Shown: positions 30,001 through 42,300, counted from the stretch's first letter. The stretch: DNA of 64,000 nucleotides from Laccaria trichodermophora (GCA_018417955.1 JACTVC010000026.1:496001-560000), one strand, 5' to 3'. Numbers and translations are program-made. The notes: generated from the sequence alone by a model not told the origin.

Positions 30001-30259
30001 AAATCTCTTCCTTGAATACCTCACCTCTAGGGAAGCAGGGTTCACACACCTCATCACTGAGTCTCACTTCAATATGACAACAGCATCGGATTGGGAGCTT
30101 GTGGGTGTAATAAAGGGATTCGAGAAGTGGTCAGTGGACTGGGCATTACTCACTGGAAAAGAGAGGAAAGAGGAGTTACTGAGGAAACCATGGCATGTGT
30201 TAAAGATGGTGCAGGTTGAGAAGCTGTGGGTGTATGAGCGGGTTGGTTGGGATTTATGA
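27003..30259 (+). CDS. ALG12: ALG12 alpha-1,6-mannosyltransferase
   Basis: It adds the eighth mannose (alpha-1,6) to the dolichol-linked N-glycan precursor in the ER lumen, using dolichol-phosphate mannose. Eight exons join in phase: 27003-27140, 27607-27748, 28520-28693, 28748-28957, 29020-29129, 29203-29429, 29605-29789 and 29856-30259. They give 529 residues, normal for fungi. Family hallmarks are [14 protein letters not shown] at the N-terminus, the [16 protein letters not shown] loop, [17 protein letters not shown], the conserved HKEWRF motif, and NYPGG near the C-terminus. Hydrophobic segments fit a multi-pass GT-C enzyme. Introns 1 and 2 are 466 and 771 nt because each carries a MITE; without them they would be 50 and 58 nt, like the others. 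Coding sequence is intact. Confidence 0.93.
27172..27585. mobile_element. Tc1/mariner-type MITE in ALG12 intron 1
   Basis: The 414-bp element is bounded by TA on both sides. Terminal inverted repeats of about 26 bp start CAGTC and share ATCCACCC-CTAATGATACAC; they differ by a 3-bp indel. A further TIR-like word lies inside near 27349-27371. No transposase is encoded. TA target sites and CAGT ends fit the Tc1/mariner superfamily. Confidence 0.85.
27755..28459. mobile_element. hAT-like MITE in ALG12 intron 2
   Basis: The 705-bp element has perfect terminal inverted repeats CAAGGGGGTGTCGGGAT and an exact 8-bp target duplication, CAGTGCGT, at 27747-27754 and 28460-28467. It has no transposase. 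The 8-bp duplication and CA-GGG ends fit hAT (KDZ elements also make 8-bp duplications). The duplicated target contains the intron's 5' splice site. Confidence 0.88.
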
Positions 30260-31160
30260 TACAACATGAAAAATGTTCATATCTGTCTTTTTGAATACAT
30301 TTCATAATGTGAATCATAAAAAAAGTCTACCTTTGAATGCCAACCTTACCTCTCAATAGTGACGTTTAAGCCACCAGAACACATTTCTTTGTTTTATAGT
30401 GCCTTTTTTGACTTGGTTTTTGTGTGTGCATTTCTTTCTTGAGCATCTTAATTTGTGTTTTCTGAGGGATGACCAGATCAGTGAGAGTGGAAGTCAGGAA
30501 ATGACATCCACTCTCATTTGACATCCACTATTTGTCCACAACATCCACTGAAGCTCCAATATCAGGAAAAAATGGCCTTGTGATATTGGGGTATGTAGGT
30601 AGCACAATCAAGAGCCCCCTGAAATATAGTTCATGGTAGATGTGCTAACAAATACATATCACTACAAATATGTCTATAGCTTAGCACAGTTGTGCTGTAC
30701 CATGACATAGTTTATTTTCATAGATGTACATAGCTCTATGTGATATCTATTGTTCAAGGTAGCCTGAGAAAGACTCAATGGAAGGGGAATTAGAAAGCCA
30801 AAATGACAGGTCTATTTGGCTGGTTCTTAAAACTTCACATGAAAGATTACTAAATGCATGTACTTTACCCTCCCCCATGGATTCCATGTGGACTCCAGAT
30901 GGACTCCATCTGAAAAGACCTTAACCACAATTTTGTTTAAAATCCATGTGGAGTCCATATGAACTCAACCTGGAATCCAAGTGGCCTCCAGATGGATTTG
31001 ATCAGAGTTTCAAGTCATTGCTTCCATGGACTCTGTCTAAGTCTTGCAAAAACCCCTTAGCCAGATGTCATGTGACTTATCTTATATCTACAATCTTGAA
31101 AATTCCTTGTATTTGAGCAATAGAAAATTAAGTATATTGAGTAGAACTACATAAAATTAA
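30260..31160. other. Stretch downstream of ALG12, no gene
   Basis: No coding sequence is supported. At about 30385-30455 there is a diverged copy of part of ALG12 intron 6 (compare 29495-29550). At 30870-31010 the words ATGGACTCCA and CCATGTGGAGTCC recur in both orientations, forming small imperfect palindromes. Confidence 0.45.
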
Positions 31161-31440
31161 GTAAAACTACATGAATGTGTTTACTACTGTTAAATGGAGA
31201 GACAAGGGAGTGATGGAGAGAGGAGGAAGGGGAGTGATGGAGGGATGGGTTAGGAATGATAGAGGGGGGTTAGGAATGATGGAGGGGGGAGGGATGGGAA
31301 GGGAGTGATGAAAGGAGGAGAGGGGAAGGGAGTGATGGAAGGGGGAGGGATGGGATGGGAAGGGAATGATGCAAAGGGGAAGGGAATAATGCAAGGGGGA
31401 GGGAGGGAAGTGAAGGGAGATATGGAGGGGAAGGGAGAGG
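31160..31440 (+). repeat. Purine-rich minisatellite
   Basis: Imperfect repeats of GGAGTGATGGAGGGAGGG type run for about 240 bp, almost all purine on the plus strand. Confidence 0.75.
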
Positions 31441-32009
31441 TTGAAGGATTAACATCATCTTACTTACATATTGCCAGTTCTGCTGCATTAGTTTTTGACA
31501 TCATGCACAAGCTGTCTTTTACATCAGGAAAGGCAATCCACCTACTGTCCTATTTCAAAACATAATTATTGTAAGTTCATGTGGGGATATGGCTGAAGGA
31601 TTGACATGACTTTACATAATGCTATTGCCACATCACCACTTTTTAACATTATGACCAAGTTGCCTTTCACATCAGGACAGGCTATTTTTTGCTGTCACAG
31701 ATGAATGGCCTCTTCTAGCATGAAAGCAAACTTGGGCATGATGTGAAAAAGTGATGATGCAGCAATTGCAATATGTGAGGTCAGGTCAATTCTTCAGCCA
31801 TATACCCATGACCTTATAACTATGTTTTGAGATAGGACAGAACAGTAGCTATCAATATGAAGGCATAAAGTAGCCTTTCCTAATGTGAAAGACAGCTTGT
31901 GCATGATGTCAAAAACTAATGCAGCAGAACTGGCAATATGTAAGTAAGATGATGTTAATCCTTCAACCTCATCCCCATAACCTAGACAGAGCCAAGGACA
32001 CCATAAACT

Positions 32010-32760
32010 ACATGTCAACTACAAACTTTTGTAGTCTCAAAAAGCAGACACTACAAACTTTTCTCCTGAAAAAGCGCACACTACAAACTTTCTTGATGAA
32101 AAAGCGCACACTACAAACTTTTGTAGTCTCAAAAAGCGGACAGTACAAACTTTTTTAATGAAAAAGCGCACACTACAAACTTTTCTAATGAAAATGCACA
32201 CACTTTGTAGTCTCAAAAAGTGGAGACTACAAACTTTTCAAATGGAAAAGTGCACACCAAACTTTTGTAGTCCCAAAAGGCAGACACTACAAACCTTTCT
32301 AAGGAAAAAATGAACACTACAAAATTTTGTAATGATGAAAAGCAGACACTACAAACTTTGTAGTCTGGATATGCTTTTAACCCTAACCCTAACTTTGTAG
32401 TCTAAGTCCAAGCTTTTGTAGTCTAAGTCCGACTTTTGTAGTCTATCAGTAAACTTTGTAGTCTATGTCTGACTTTTGTAGTCTTTTGTATTGTATCAGT
32501 AAACTTTGTAGTCTCAGTCCAACTTTTGTAGTCTCAGTCCAACTTTTGTAGTCTCAGTCCAACTTTTGTAGTCTCAGTCCAACTTTTGTAGTCTATCAGT
32601 AAACTCAACTTTTGTAGTCTTTTGTAGTTTATCAGTAAAATTTGTAGTCTAAGTCCGACTTTTGTAGTCTATCAGTAAACTTTGTAGTCTAAGTCCGACT
32701 TTTGTAGTCTTTTGTAGTCTATTAGTAAACTTTGTAGTCTATGTCCGACTTTTTGGTAGT
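32010..32760 (+). repeat. ACTACAAACTTT / TTTGTAGTCT arrays
   Basis: Two sub-arrays run in opposite orientation: ACTACAAACTTTTGTAGT with AAAAAGCGGAC spacers (to about 32370), then AACTTTTGTAGTCTCAGTCC and variants (to 32760). The same array family lies in both arms of the foldback element. Confidence 0.85.
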
Positions 32761-33249
32761 CTATGGTAGACTCTTATGGTCTGTCAGTGTCAATTTCTTT
32801 TTTAGGGCATGCACCTTCCTTTTTTGGTCAATTTTCCCACAATACAATAATTGTAGCCCTTTCTTTTAGCTTTCTAAATATACTGAAATCATGTTGTTTG
32901 GTTTTGTTTTCATGGAGAAAAACACAAAAAGTAAAAAAAAAACACAACACTTTTGAAATTCCTTTACCTCATATCTCCATAACAGGAGCACTTCAGAATA
33001 TAATTCAAACAGATTCGGGAAGCTACAGTGTAGGGCTACAACTTTGGTTTTTTGACCATTTTTGGTAATTGGTCATGTGACCATCATCCCAACATCCCAT
33101 TACATGGACCCTGATAGGTAACAACATTCTCCTCTTATTGGTCAAACCAGGTGATGTTTCCTCTTTGGGATGGACTGTGAAGTGGACCCTGAAGGCAGTG
33201 CCTGATGTTCTGTGCACCATTCATATCTTTTTCCAATTTTTTTTGCTAT

Positions 33250-34015
33250 GATGCTAGGCAGAAATGAAATACCTAAATATTGCAATGAAAAATGATGTTA
33301 GGCAGGAATGAAATACCAACAATATCACAATGAAACAGAAATGAAATACCAAAATATCGCAATGAAACAGAAATGAAATACTCAAAATATCGCAATGAAA
33401 AATGATGCTAGGCAGGAATGAAATACCAAAAATATTGCAATGAAACAGAAATGAAATACCCAAAATATTGCAATGAAACAGAAATGAAATACCAACAATA
33501 TTGCAATGAAACAGAAATGAAATACCAAAAATATTGCAATGAAACAGAAATGAAATACCTAAATATTGCAATGAAAAATGATGCTAGGCAGGAATGAAAT
33601 ACCAAAAATATCGCAATGAAACAGAAATGAAATACTCAAAATATCGCAATGAAACAGAAATGAAATACCAAAAATGTTGCAATGAAACAGAAATGAAATA
33701 CCAAAAATATTGCAATGAAACAGAAATGAAATACCAAAATATCGCAATGAAACAGAAATGAAATACCAAAAATATCGCAATGAAACAGAAATGAAATACC
33801 CAAAATATTGCAATGAAACAGAAATGAAATACCAAAATATCGCAATGAAACAGAAATGAAATACTCAAAATATCGCAATGAAAAATGATGCTAGGCAGGA
33901 ATGAAATACCAAAAATATTGCAATGAAACAGAAATGAAATACCCAAAATCTCGCAATGAAACAGAAATGAAATACCAACAATATCACAATGAAAAATTGT
34001 CCTGGGCAGAAATGA
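33250..34015 (+). repeat. GAAATG minisatellite, about 33-bp unit
   Basis: More than 20 copies of a unit containing GCAATGAAACAGAAATGAAA plus TACCAAAAATAT run head to tail, with rarer variants carrying GATGCTAGGCAGG. The long minus-strand open frames here are translations of the repeat, not genes. Confidence 0.9.
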
Positions 34016-34279
34016 AATAAAGTGGGGAAAAAAAATGAAATGAAATCCTGGGGCGGAATGAAATAGAAATGAAATTGCAATGATATAAAGCCTTGGGAAG
34101 AAATGAGATGCATTTCATAAGGTTTGCCTTATGTATTTCATTTCATAAAAAGCTAGGCAATGATCAAATCGCTGTGCAGGCACTTGCCTGTAGTTTATCA
34201 TAAAAGTGGTAGGGACCACTCCCCCGGTAAGCACCCCCGTCCCACCTTCTTCCCAACCCACCTCACTAAGAGACAGGAC

Positions 34280-35030
34280 ACAGGACGATGACACAACGCA
34301 GAATGACGACGTGACCAGAACACGCGACACCGACGTGACGACAACGCACACCACACGCGGCACCACGACCCATGGATAGCGACGAGGCTCACCACTACTC
34401 ACCCCTGCCTGCAGCCCGGACACAGCACCAGACAACATGGAATGTGCCCAGGACACGCAATGCCGACGCGACGACAACGACCTGGGACAACGACGCGACG
34501 TCAACACACGCGACAACGATACGATGCATGTGACAACGATACGACGCACGCGACAACGATACAATGCTATTGCGGGGCGACAACGAACGAGGGCCCTGCA
34601 CCAATGGCGACGAGGCTTGCCGCTGTCCCTCTTCCCTTCAACATCCCCCTCCTCTTCCACATCCCCTTTCCCATTCACATTCCCCTTTCCTTCAACATCT
34701 TCCCTACACCCCCTTCCCTTTAACCTTCCCCCTTCCCTTTAACCTTCCCCCTTCCCTTCAACCTCCCCCTTCCCCTTAACATACCCCTTCTTTACCCCTT
34801 CCCCTTAACATACCCCTTCCCCTTTTAACATCCCCTTTCTCTACCCCTTCCCCTTAACATCCCCCTTCCCCTCTCTTCAACATCCCCTTTCCCATCAACA
34901 TCCCCCTTCCCATTAACATCCCCCTTCCCATCAACATGTTCCCTGCACCCCATTTCCTGTTACATTCCCCCTTCCTTTCAACATCCCTTCCTTCCCTTTA
35001 ACATCCCCCATCCCTTCTACCTCCCTATTC
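34280..35030. repeat. GACAACGA repeats and pyrimidine-rich minisatellite
   Basis: At 34300-34580 the word GCGACAACGATACGA and variants recur. From 34625 to about 35030 the plus strand is nearly all pyrimidine, built from CCCCTTCCC and TTCAACATCCCC units. Confidence 0.7.
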
Positions 35031-35159
35031 CCTTTGAAACACTTGTAGTAAATAAGTTTTATGTAGCTATCAAATATACACCAAATTGATTTGGTCAGAG
35101 TGGAATGTTGTAAGGAACTCACAGGAATAAGTTGTCATCTGGAACAGCTGAACTAACTT

Positions 35160-37110
35160 AGCAGAAATCCTGCAAAGCTATGGTATGGTATAACTATGGT
35201 ATGGTATGGTATAACTATGGTATGGTATGGTGCAACTGGTATGGTATGGTGTGGTATGATCATGGTATAACTATGGTATGGTATGGTGCAACTGGTATGG
35301 TATGGTGTGGTATGATCATGGTATGGTATGACTATGGTTGGTATGGTATGGTATGACCATGGTATAGCATGGCATGACCATGGTATGGTGGTATGGTATG
35401 GTATGACCATGGTATGGTATGACAAGTATGGTATGGTATGACAGGTATAGCATGGTATGGTATGACAAGTATGGTATGGTATGACAGGTATGGTATGGTA
35501 TGACAGGTATGGTATGGTATGTATGGTATGTGGTATGGTATGGTATGCTGTGGATACCATACCATATGGTATTAGTGTTCTTGCATTTTTTAGCTGATTC
35601 TCTTTTGTTTGGTCTATATAGAGCACAATTATTAACTAGAGGTTGACTTTGTCAACAAACACCTCACTTCTGTATTTTAAATATGTTAGTAAGGGTTCTT
35701 AGTACACCCTCAGCTTCACCCAACAAAAAACTTACAAAATGCATTAATCATTTCAGCTGTTCCCATCACCCATTGTTTATCTCAAGTTAGCAGAATCTTT
35801 TCCTTTTATTTTTTTGTTCCTTCATAGCTTGTCAAGAGGCTGCTGCTCATTGCCCGTCCTTCAGCTGACTCCTCACAGTGGTGGGTGGTAGAATGTTTAG
35901 ACCATGTTTGCAGAAGAGTGGAGTGTTTGGTCCAATATCAACAATATGACCTCCAGAATGTCCTATTATTTGTGCCATGTTTGCAGAAGAGTGAGATGTT
36001 TGTTCCAATCTTGAAAAATATGACATCCAGGAAGCTGTATTATTTGCACCATGTTTGTGGAAGAGTGACATGTTTGGTCTCAACATTTGCTTAGGAATGT
36101 GAAGCTGGGAGACCTAGCTAAAGCAAGATGATCAGATTTTATGTTCTTTAAGTCTCCAGATTGATAGGAAGTAGATCTAAATTATTGGAAGAAGAACTTA
36201 AAATGTATCAAGTTTTCATTGAGTTATTCATGCTTAGCTGGTGGCCAAGTTGCAACTCAAATGAACTGACTTTTTTTCATAACCAGTCTAATATATCAAT
36301 CAAATCTCAGTGTTTTGTTGGGGATCTTTTTCTTAAACTTTAGATCAGCTTCTCATATACCTGTCAATTCCAAGAAGATAAAATTTGAGCAAAAATACCA
36401 CTCTGTATGAACTTCATTCAGAAACAACATTGCACTTTTTGCACACCAAATTGCATGCTTTTAAAATCAATTGTATGTGGAGTGGTACTTAATGTAGTTG
36501 ATTATTGAAGTGCATATTCTAGTCCAACCTGTTGGATATTAATCTAGCTCAAGTCCAAGCTTTTGAAATGGATGGTATTATGTAGTGTTTAAGACTGATA
36601 GATAATACACACAATTTCTTGTTGTCTTGCTTCTCAAATACCACATCACCACAATGGATCCAGTATTATGCATGCCAAAATCTGGGATCAAGCTCAATTG
36701 AACTAATTTTCAAAGGATTAAGTTTACTATATTGCCTCCTTTTGTAGCTTAATACCTCAGCAAAAACCTGAAGAACCCTTCCACAAAAAATGGCACCCAA
36801 TGGACCAGTATTGCAGCCTGTGGAAATAATTTATATATTTTGAAAAAGGACCCCAGACACCCTTTGTCAGCTTTGGTATGATGGTATGGTATGGTATGAG
36901 ATCATTTGGTATGGTATGAGATGATATGGTATGGTATGGTAACATGGTATTGGTATGAGTGGAATATGGTATGGGTTTTCCATTCCATGGTACCATGGTA
37001 TTGGTATTGAGCTCATATACCACCCCGGAATGGGTACCCTCAAGGTACCCTAAATCAAGGAATTGATGTACCTCATAGGTACCCAAAAATGGGTGACTGA
37101 AGTGGTCTGG
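35160..37110. repeat. Left arm of a 10-kb inverted repeat
   Basis: The arm is the inverse of 43.03-45.16 kb. Matching blocks are the GGTATG satellite (35160-35560), the word TATATAGAGYRCAATT (about 35620), 36.13-36.37 kb, 36.43-36.53 kb and 36.72-37.11 kb (including GGCACCCAATGGACCAGTAT and the palindrome CCATGGTACCATGG). The block 35.64-36.13 kb has no partner and carries a small repeat of its own (CATGTTTGCAGAAGAGTG and variants, three copies). Confidence 0.8.
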
Positions 37111-37532
37111 TTCTTGCGTTTTCCTGATCCTGAGCATCAGATTGTGGTCAAGGAGGGTTACCGCGATGACCCTGACTACAACGAGTTTGTTCACAAGAAA
37201 CGTGAAAAGGTGCGCATATTCATTGTTCAGGGCCAGATGTGCCGCTCACATACTTTCTAATTACATAGTGGTTAAGGGCCCAGATTCGTTGGATGGCCTT
37301 CTGTTTCCCATCAATGACCGATGGTCCCATACCTATGCACCCGACTTGGATGGTTCTCATGAATGTTGTGATTAGGGAAATCATGGATACCTTGGAGGTG
37401 CCTCACGATCGCATGGACGTTGAGGAGGCACTGAAGGAAATTGAAAAGGTAGTTGCAGACTCACTTGCATGCGCGCGTGCTGCTGGAAACCCTGAAGTTG
37501 AAATATTCTGTGCTCCAGCAAAATCTTTGTAG
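37100..37532 (+). pseudogene. Decayed coding relic inside the inverted repeat
   Basis: Coding-like pieces read FPDPEHQIVVKEGYRDDPDY, then after a GT..AG gap VKGPDSLDGLLFPINDRW, then in another frame VIREIMDTLEVPHDRMDVEE to a TAG at about 37530. The change of frame near 37360 implies a frameshift. I do not know the family. It precedes the KDZ gene in the same orientation and may be part of the same element. Confidence 0.45.
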
Positions 37533-37643
37533 TCATGTAGCTCCTGTAGTTGTGTTCTGAATTCACCGCATATTGTTCTATTTGGTATCGATTGGTCTAT
37601 CTTTGTAAATGCTTCCGTAGCATGACAAAGCCTTGGTTTTCTC

Positions 37644-40600
37644 ATGAAAGGCAAACACAAAACACAGACTTTTGTTGTACTACGTGATGATTCTGATGAT
37701 GAGATGCTTGCCATTCCTCATGCCCATTCCTTCCACATCACCGGTGATGGTCGTCGCGTCCAGCCAACCCACGCCTCTCCACGAAAAGGTTGTGATTCCC
37801 CTCCTCCCCAGTATGACTGGAATCCAAGCACCTTGTACGAAGATTGTGTCGATGTCCCAGTTCTTGATCAGCCCTTTCAGGAAGAAGAAGGAGCTGCAGC
37901 CGTTTCAGATGTCGCTGGAAAGGTCGCTGCAAAACGGTATCCAACCTCAGTACGTGCTTTCTCTCTCTTATAAGTGATGAGGACTTACACTAGATTTGCA
38001 GGATGAGCCACTCTTCGACTGGGCCGGTCGAGGAAAGGAGGATCCCAGGTTTTGAGATGAGTTTCTTTCAGAGATGCTGCGTTTGGAGGGTCGTGGCGAT
38101 GGTCAGTTGCAGGGGTGCATGTCCTGCTCCTCTGCTGATGGGTTTTACTGTTGTGAGGATTGCTTAGGGGGGATGCTTGAGTGTCGCACCTGTTGCCTTC
38201 AGCGGCACCGTCATCTACCACTTCACATCATCCAGGTACAAGTTGTGCTTTTTTTGGACAACCCAAGACTGAATTGCTCAAGCAATGGAATGAGTGTTTG
38301 TTTCAAAAAACCACACTCAAGGAAATGGGGCTACGGGTGCAACTTGGGCACATGGGTTCCCCTTGCCTGGTTCCAAGGCCAGGCCACAAGGACTTCATAG
38401 TCCTTCACACTAACGGCTTACATTATGTCGCAGTGGATTTTTGCGGCTGTGACCACCACATAACGAGTCAACAACAGTTACTCAGGATCGAGTGGTATCC
38501 AGCAACCGTTCACTACCCACAAACTTGCGCCACATTCCGCCTACTCGAGCTCTTTCACACAGTTACTCTTACTGGGAAGCTGTCAGCTCACGAGTTTTAC
38601 AAAGCACTCGAGCATCTCACAGACAATACAAGCCTGAATGTTCCAAAAGTAAGTCAACCCTTTCAATGTGTGACGGAAACTGACAGTACCTTTTTAGACA
38701 TGTTATAAGTCATTCATGCATATGATACGCGAGTTCTGCCATCTTAAGCTGATGAAGCGCAATGGTTGGGGGAACATCAAGAATGGCCTCATCAGTACTG
38801 GCCCCTCAGATTTGACTGTCTCTTGTCCTGCTTGTCTGATGCCTGGTATCAATCTACAAGATGAATGGGAACAAGCTCCCAAAGAATTGAGGTATGAACG
38901 AAATCCTTCACCTTTGTCATATCTGACAACCTTGCAGATTTCTTTATACGTTAATCTTAGCCTTGGATGCAAACTTTCGGTTGAAGAATTGGATGCGATC
39001 GTTGATCAAGAAGGATCCTGGTTTACACACTGGCATGGCTTATTTCACCGACGACGAGCCATACCACAAGCACATTCTGAAATACACGATGCAAAAGGAT
39101 GCAAGTTACTTTCTTTAAACAAATCTGTCACGTTGTCTGATGAAATTCCCTTTCTTTTAGATTAGCTCTTGCAGCGGGTTCAGGACATTAGCCCATGCTG
39201 AAACCAAATTTTCAGCAGGGCTGCGGTCAACAGGTGTTGGGATGGCTTTGTGCACCTGTCACGAAATTGTCAGAAGCAATGGAGTAGGTGACCTCCAGAA
39301 GGGAGAAAGGTTTGGCTCCCTCCTTTTTTTGTTTCAGACAATTGAGCTTACAGATCATGATCAGGTATTGCAATATGGACTACATTCTGCTGTCGGCGTT
39401 GGCTCCTGTGCTCATCCTCGGAGTTTTCATATCGTATGACATCGCCTGCCAGTTCAAAATCAATTTTTTCGATCATAAGCTCTCCCCAGCCACCTGAAGT
39501 TGCCTGACAACGTTTCCACTGATTGGGGCATTCCCAAGTGCCATTGCCCCATGCATAAGCTACCATGTCAAGCCCCCCATTCATTGAACTTTAAGTTGGG
39601 TGTGGGGTGAACTGATCGCAAGGGGATTGAGCGGAGTTGGGCTGAGATGAATCGAGTGGCCAATAGCACCAAAGAGATGGGCCCAGGATCTCGACATGAT
39701 ACGCTTGATGACCATTTCGGTCACCACAACTGGAGGAAGTATGCCTCTCTTGGTAAGTTTTGGCTGTTCTTTATTGGACTGATCACTAACCTTCTTTCAC
39801 TTCAGGAACAACTTTACATTCCTGGCTTCTACTGGCTGTCAAAGAACAGAAGCGACAAGAACAGATTTTTGATCAATTCACGGACTCTCTTTGGGAGGAT
39901 GGGAAGGTTGACATCGAGGAGTGGACAGCGATGATTGTCGCTTGGGAACAAGATCTGAAAAAGACAAACCCTTACGTTTCACTGGTCACTCGTAAGTTCT
40001 CATTTGATACTGTCACGTCAAGATATTTACATGCCCTGTTAGACGCATCGCAAAATAATGTCAAGAACCAACTTCTTGAAGAGGAGAAGAAAGACCTCGC
40101 AGCCGGTATACCACACATCCATTCAACGGGACCAATGGCATTCATGTCAATGGGTTTGCTGATTGAAGAAACTCAGTAAGGCCCTTTTCGTTTACCCATT
40201 AAATCGGAACTTATTTTTTTGCCATTCAGATGGCGCATCGCATGGGATGTGAGGAGACCTGAAACATTGACGACACATCAGGACAACGAAATACAACAAT
40301 GGTGGCTGGTGCTGATGCGCCAGCTCAAACAGTTTCGAGGCTTGCAAGACGCTTACACCCCTGCCGCAGCCGTCATGCTTGCTCAAGTGGAGGAAGCTCA
40401 ACAACACCTTCCTGAGGTGAAGCATGTCCAACCTGAGGTTGAGCACCAGCAGTTGTGGCTGCCCTCTGCACTTCCAGTCAACCATCACACCCATAGCTGC
40501 CGGGCAGGTTTGGTCGACATTGAAGCAAGGCTTCGGCGAGCACAGTGTCTGGACGCACTTGAGAAGATTTGGACTTTGCAACGAGGTCGACTATCTTTCA

Positions 40601-41290
40601 TTGGCTTTCGCAACAGAAACATTCAAGGCCAAAACCCAACTACACAAGCAGCAGACACAATCGACCATATCGAGGACAAGTGCAAGGCACTTGCTGTCAA
40701 ATACCGTGTGACACGCCAGGCTCTGTTTGAGCTTATCGGCCCAGGTGACTGGGAGAGGGAGTTGAAGGAACTGAACGATGCCCGATGGCACAGAAATCAG
40801 CATCGAGGATCCTAATGACGAGATCGGACCAGATGGTTGCCTTTTATCAAAGAAATGCTGAGTCGCCCTTGAGAGGGGACTTGGGGAGGCTCGGCACATG
40901 GTTTTGTGGATCTGGATAGTGAAAGGGTCAACAGGGAATGGAGAAGATGAGGGCTTCAACGAGGGTATGTCTGTCTCGGCTAAGTGTATATGATGCTAAG
41001 TTTTACCATAGCTTACAGGTTGAGTGGGCCAAGGCACGAGCAAGGAGTCTACGGTGGTCCGAGGAGGTGATGTTATTAAAAGAAGAGATGAGGAGAGTGC
41101 GGAAAACACTTGAGTGGAAGGCTTCATGGTGGGACGACCGTCAAGAAGGCTGGTCGGGTTTAGATGTGGCAGCAAGTGAGGGTGTGAAAGCATATGCAGC
41201 GCGACAAGCAGACATGGGGGTGGGCGAATGGTATCAAAAATTTCTATGTTACTGTTTACCATTGTGTACCAAAGGCGTTGAACGGCATCC
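37644..41290 (+). pseudogene. KDZ transposase with CxC2-like zinc cluster, decayed
   Basis: Pieces of a mushroom KDZ transposase appear in the right order. There is a Ser/Asp-rich start, the Cys cluster GCMSCSSADGFYCCEDC-CRTCCLQRH (38115-38220), KEMGLRVQLGH (about 38325), the HYPQTCATFRLLELFH block, and FLY-type catalytic-core segments from 38935. Then come GVGDLQKGERYCNMDY across an intron (39285-39380), FISYDIACQF (39425), GIERSWAEMNRVANSTKEMGPG (39630), a basic mid region (40219-40815), and the C-terminal VEWAKARARSLRWSEEV and EGVKAYAARQAD (41020-41215). In-frame TGA codons at 38053-38055 and 39608-39610 break it; both are explained by CGA to TGA. Several GT-AG introns are visible. It sits between two long inverted arms that may be its termini. 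Confidence 0.8.
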
Positions 41291-41554
41291 AAAAGGCCAA
41301 CGTCATCCGAAATATGTTTGTCAGATCCAGCCTATCATGCTGCAATCAATGGAGGGAAACTATTCAGGAGTATCAGGACACTATCAAATATATATTTGGT
41401 GAAGTTTCCGAGGTTCTTTTTAGGAGAAACAAAGCTGCAGAGCAGAAATATCTCCTCAGCTTTAAAACTGTGCATTGTTGACATATATTTAGACATAAAG
41501 AAGCAAGATCTATATTTTATGCTGGCATTGGTATTATAAACCAAAATAAATAGA

Positions 41555-41930
41555 TCTACTGCAAAGACCCATGGCTAGAACCAATGCAAAGTTGCATCCT
41601 CCTAGCAATAGACTTAGGTGGGTAGGTCCAGTAAACATGGTATACAACTACAGCCAAGGGTGTCCATCGACATGTGGCTGTTCTCATTGTCACTGACGTG
41701 TCGTCCTCCGCCATCGTCGTTGTGTTGTCATGTTCGTTGGCATTGTCGTTGTCCATTGGGTTGTCGTCGTCCGCTGGAGTGGTGGCATGGTGACGTGGCG
41801 ATAGGTTGGATGATGGTGGTGGGTGAGGAAGAAGAGGGTGCGTGTGGATGATGCCAAATCGAACATCAGCATTTGCTGAGACTTGTTGAGGAAACCCAGA
41901 GGCGACAATGGGTTATATATTATAATGTTA
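41555..41930. other. No gene; GTTGTCGT-rich segment
   Basis: The segment 41680-41800 is built from GTCGTTGT and GTCGTCG words, similar in style to the inverse of 34.3-34.6 kb. No coding content is supported. Confidence 0.4.
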
Positions 41931-41941
41931 TACATATTCTA

Positions 41942-42050
41942 AACAGTCAGATAGCCCAGTGGTAATATTGTGCTTTTGTGATCATGTGATTCATCTATGA
42001 ATGCCTGGGTTCAATCCTTGTTCATGTATTTATTTTTATTAGTATAATAA
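41942..42050 (+). mobile_element. tRNA-derived SINE-like copy
   Basis: An A-box TAGCCCAGTGGTAAT starts at about 41952 and a B-box GGGTTCAATCC at about 42007, the spacing of a tRNA promoter. An AT-rich tail (TTATTTTTATTAGTATAATAATAAG) follows. The tRNA arms do not close well, so it is a retroposon relic rather than a gene. It belongs to a different family from the copies at 0.7-1.3 kb. Confidence 0.5.
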
Positions 42051-42059
42051 TAAGGGTAA

Positions 42060-42300
42060 TAGTCATGTACTACTCAGTTCTGTTCAGTACTAATCAGTTC
42101 TGTTCAGCATCAGTCAGTTCTGTTCAGTGTCACTCAGCATTTCAGTGACTCAGCGCTGAGTAACTCTGAGTGGGGCCATTGCTGAGCTGCTTTCCAGCCA
42201 AAATGGCTGGGGAAGGAGGTATATTAATTCTGATCAGCGCTGATCAGAAAAATCCTCTTGCCGATCAGCACTGATCAGAACATGTGGGGCACAGACAAGA
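42060..42300. repeat. CAGTTCTGTTCAG repeats and nested palindromes
   Basis: CAGTTCTGTTCAGTACTAAT and variants recur three to four times, followed by ACTCAGCGCTGAGT and a 22-bp perfect palindrome centred near 42238 (TTCTGATCAGC and its complement). A second, imperfect copy (GATCAGCACTGATCAG) follows at about 42262. No gene. Confidence 0.55.

Larger units (their letters stand above)
31438..34221. mobile_element. One-armed relative of the foldback element at 55-59 kb
   Basis: The segment order matches the right half of the foldback element at 57.5-59.26 kb: GTAGTCT/ACTACAAAC arrays (32.0-32.76 kb), a unique block (32.76-33.23 kb, matching about 58.2-58.54 kb), GAAATG-rich arrays (33.25-34.02 kb), then an end block (34.17-34.22 kb) reading GTGCAGGCACTTG, ATCATAAAAGTGGTAG and ACCACTCC as at 59.2-59.26 kb. 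Instead of a full left arm there is only a short inverted repeat (31438-31590 against about 31800-31980). No protein is encoded. Confidence 0.75.

Noticed and set aside
32378..32394. Telomere-like TTAACCCTAACCCTAAC
   Set aside because: Only about two and a half repeat units inside a longer array of unrelated words; not a chromosome end.
33254..34113. Minus-strand open frames rich in Phe and Ile
   Set aside because: They are translations of the GAAATG minisatellite in all three frames.
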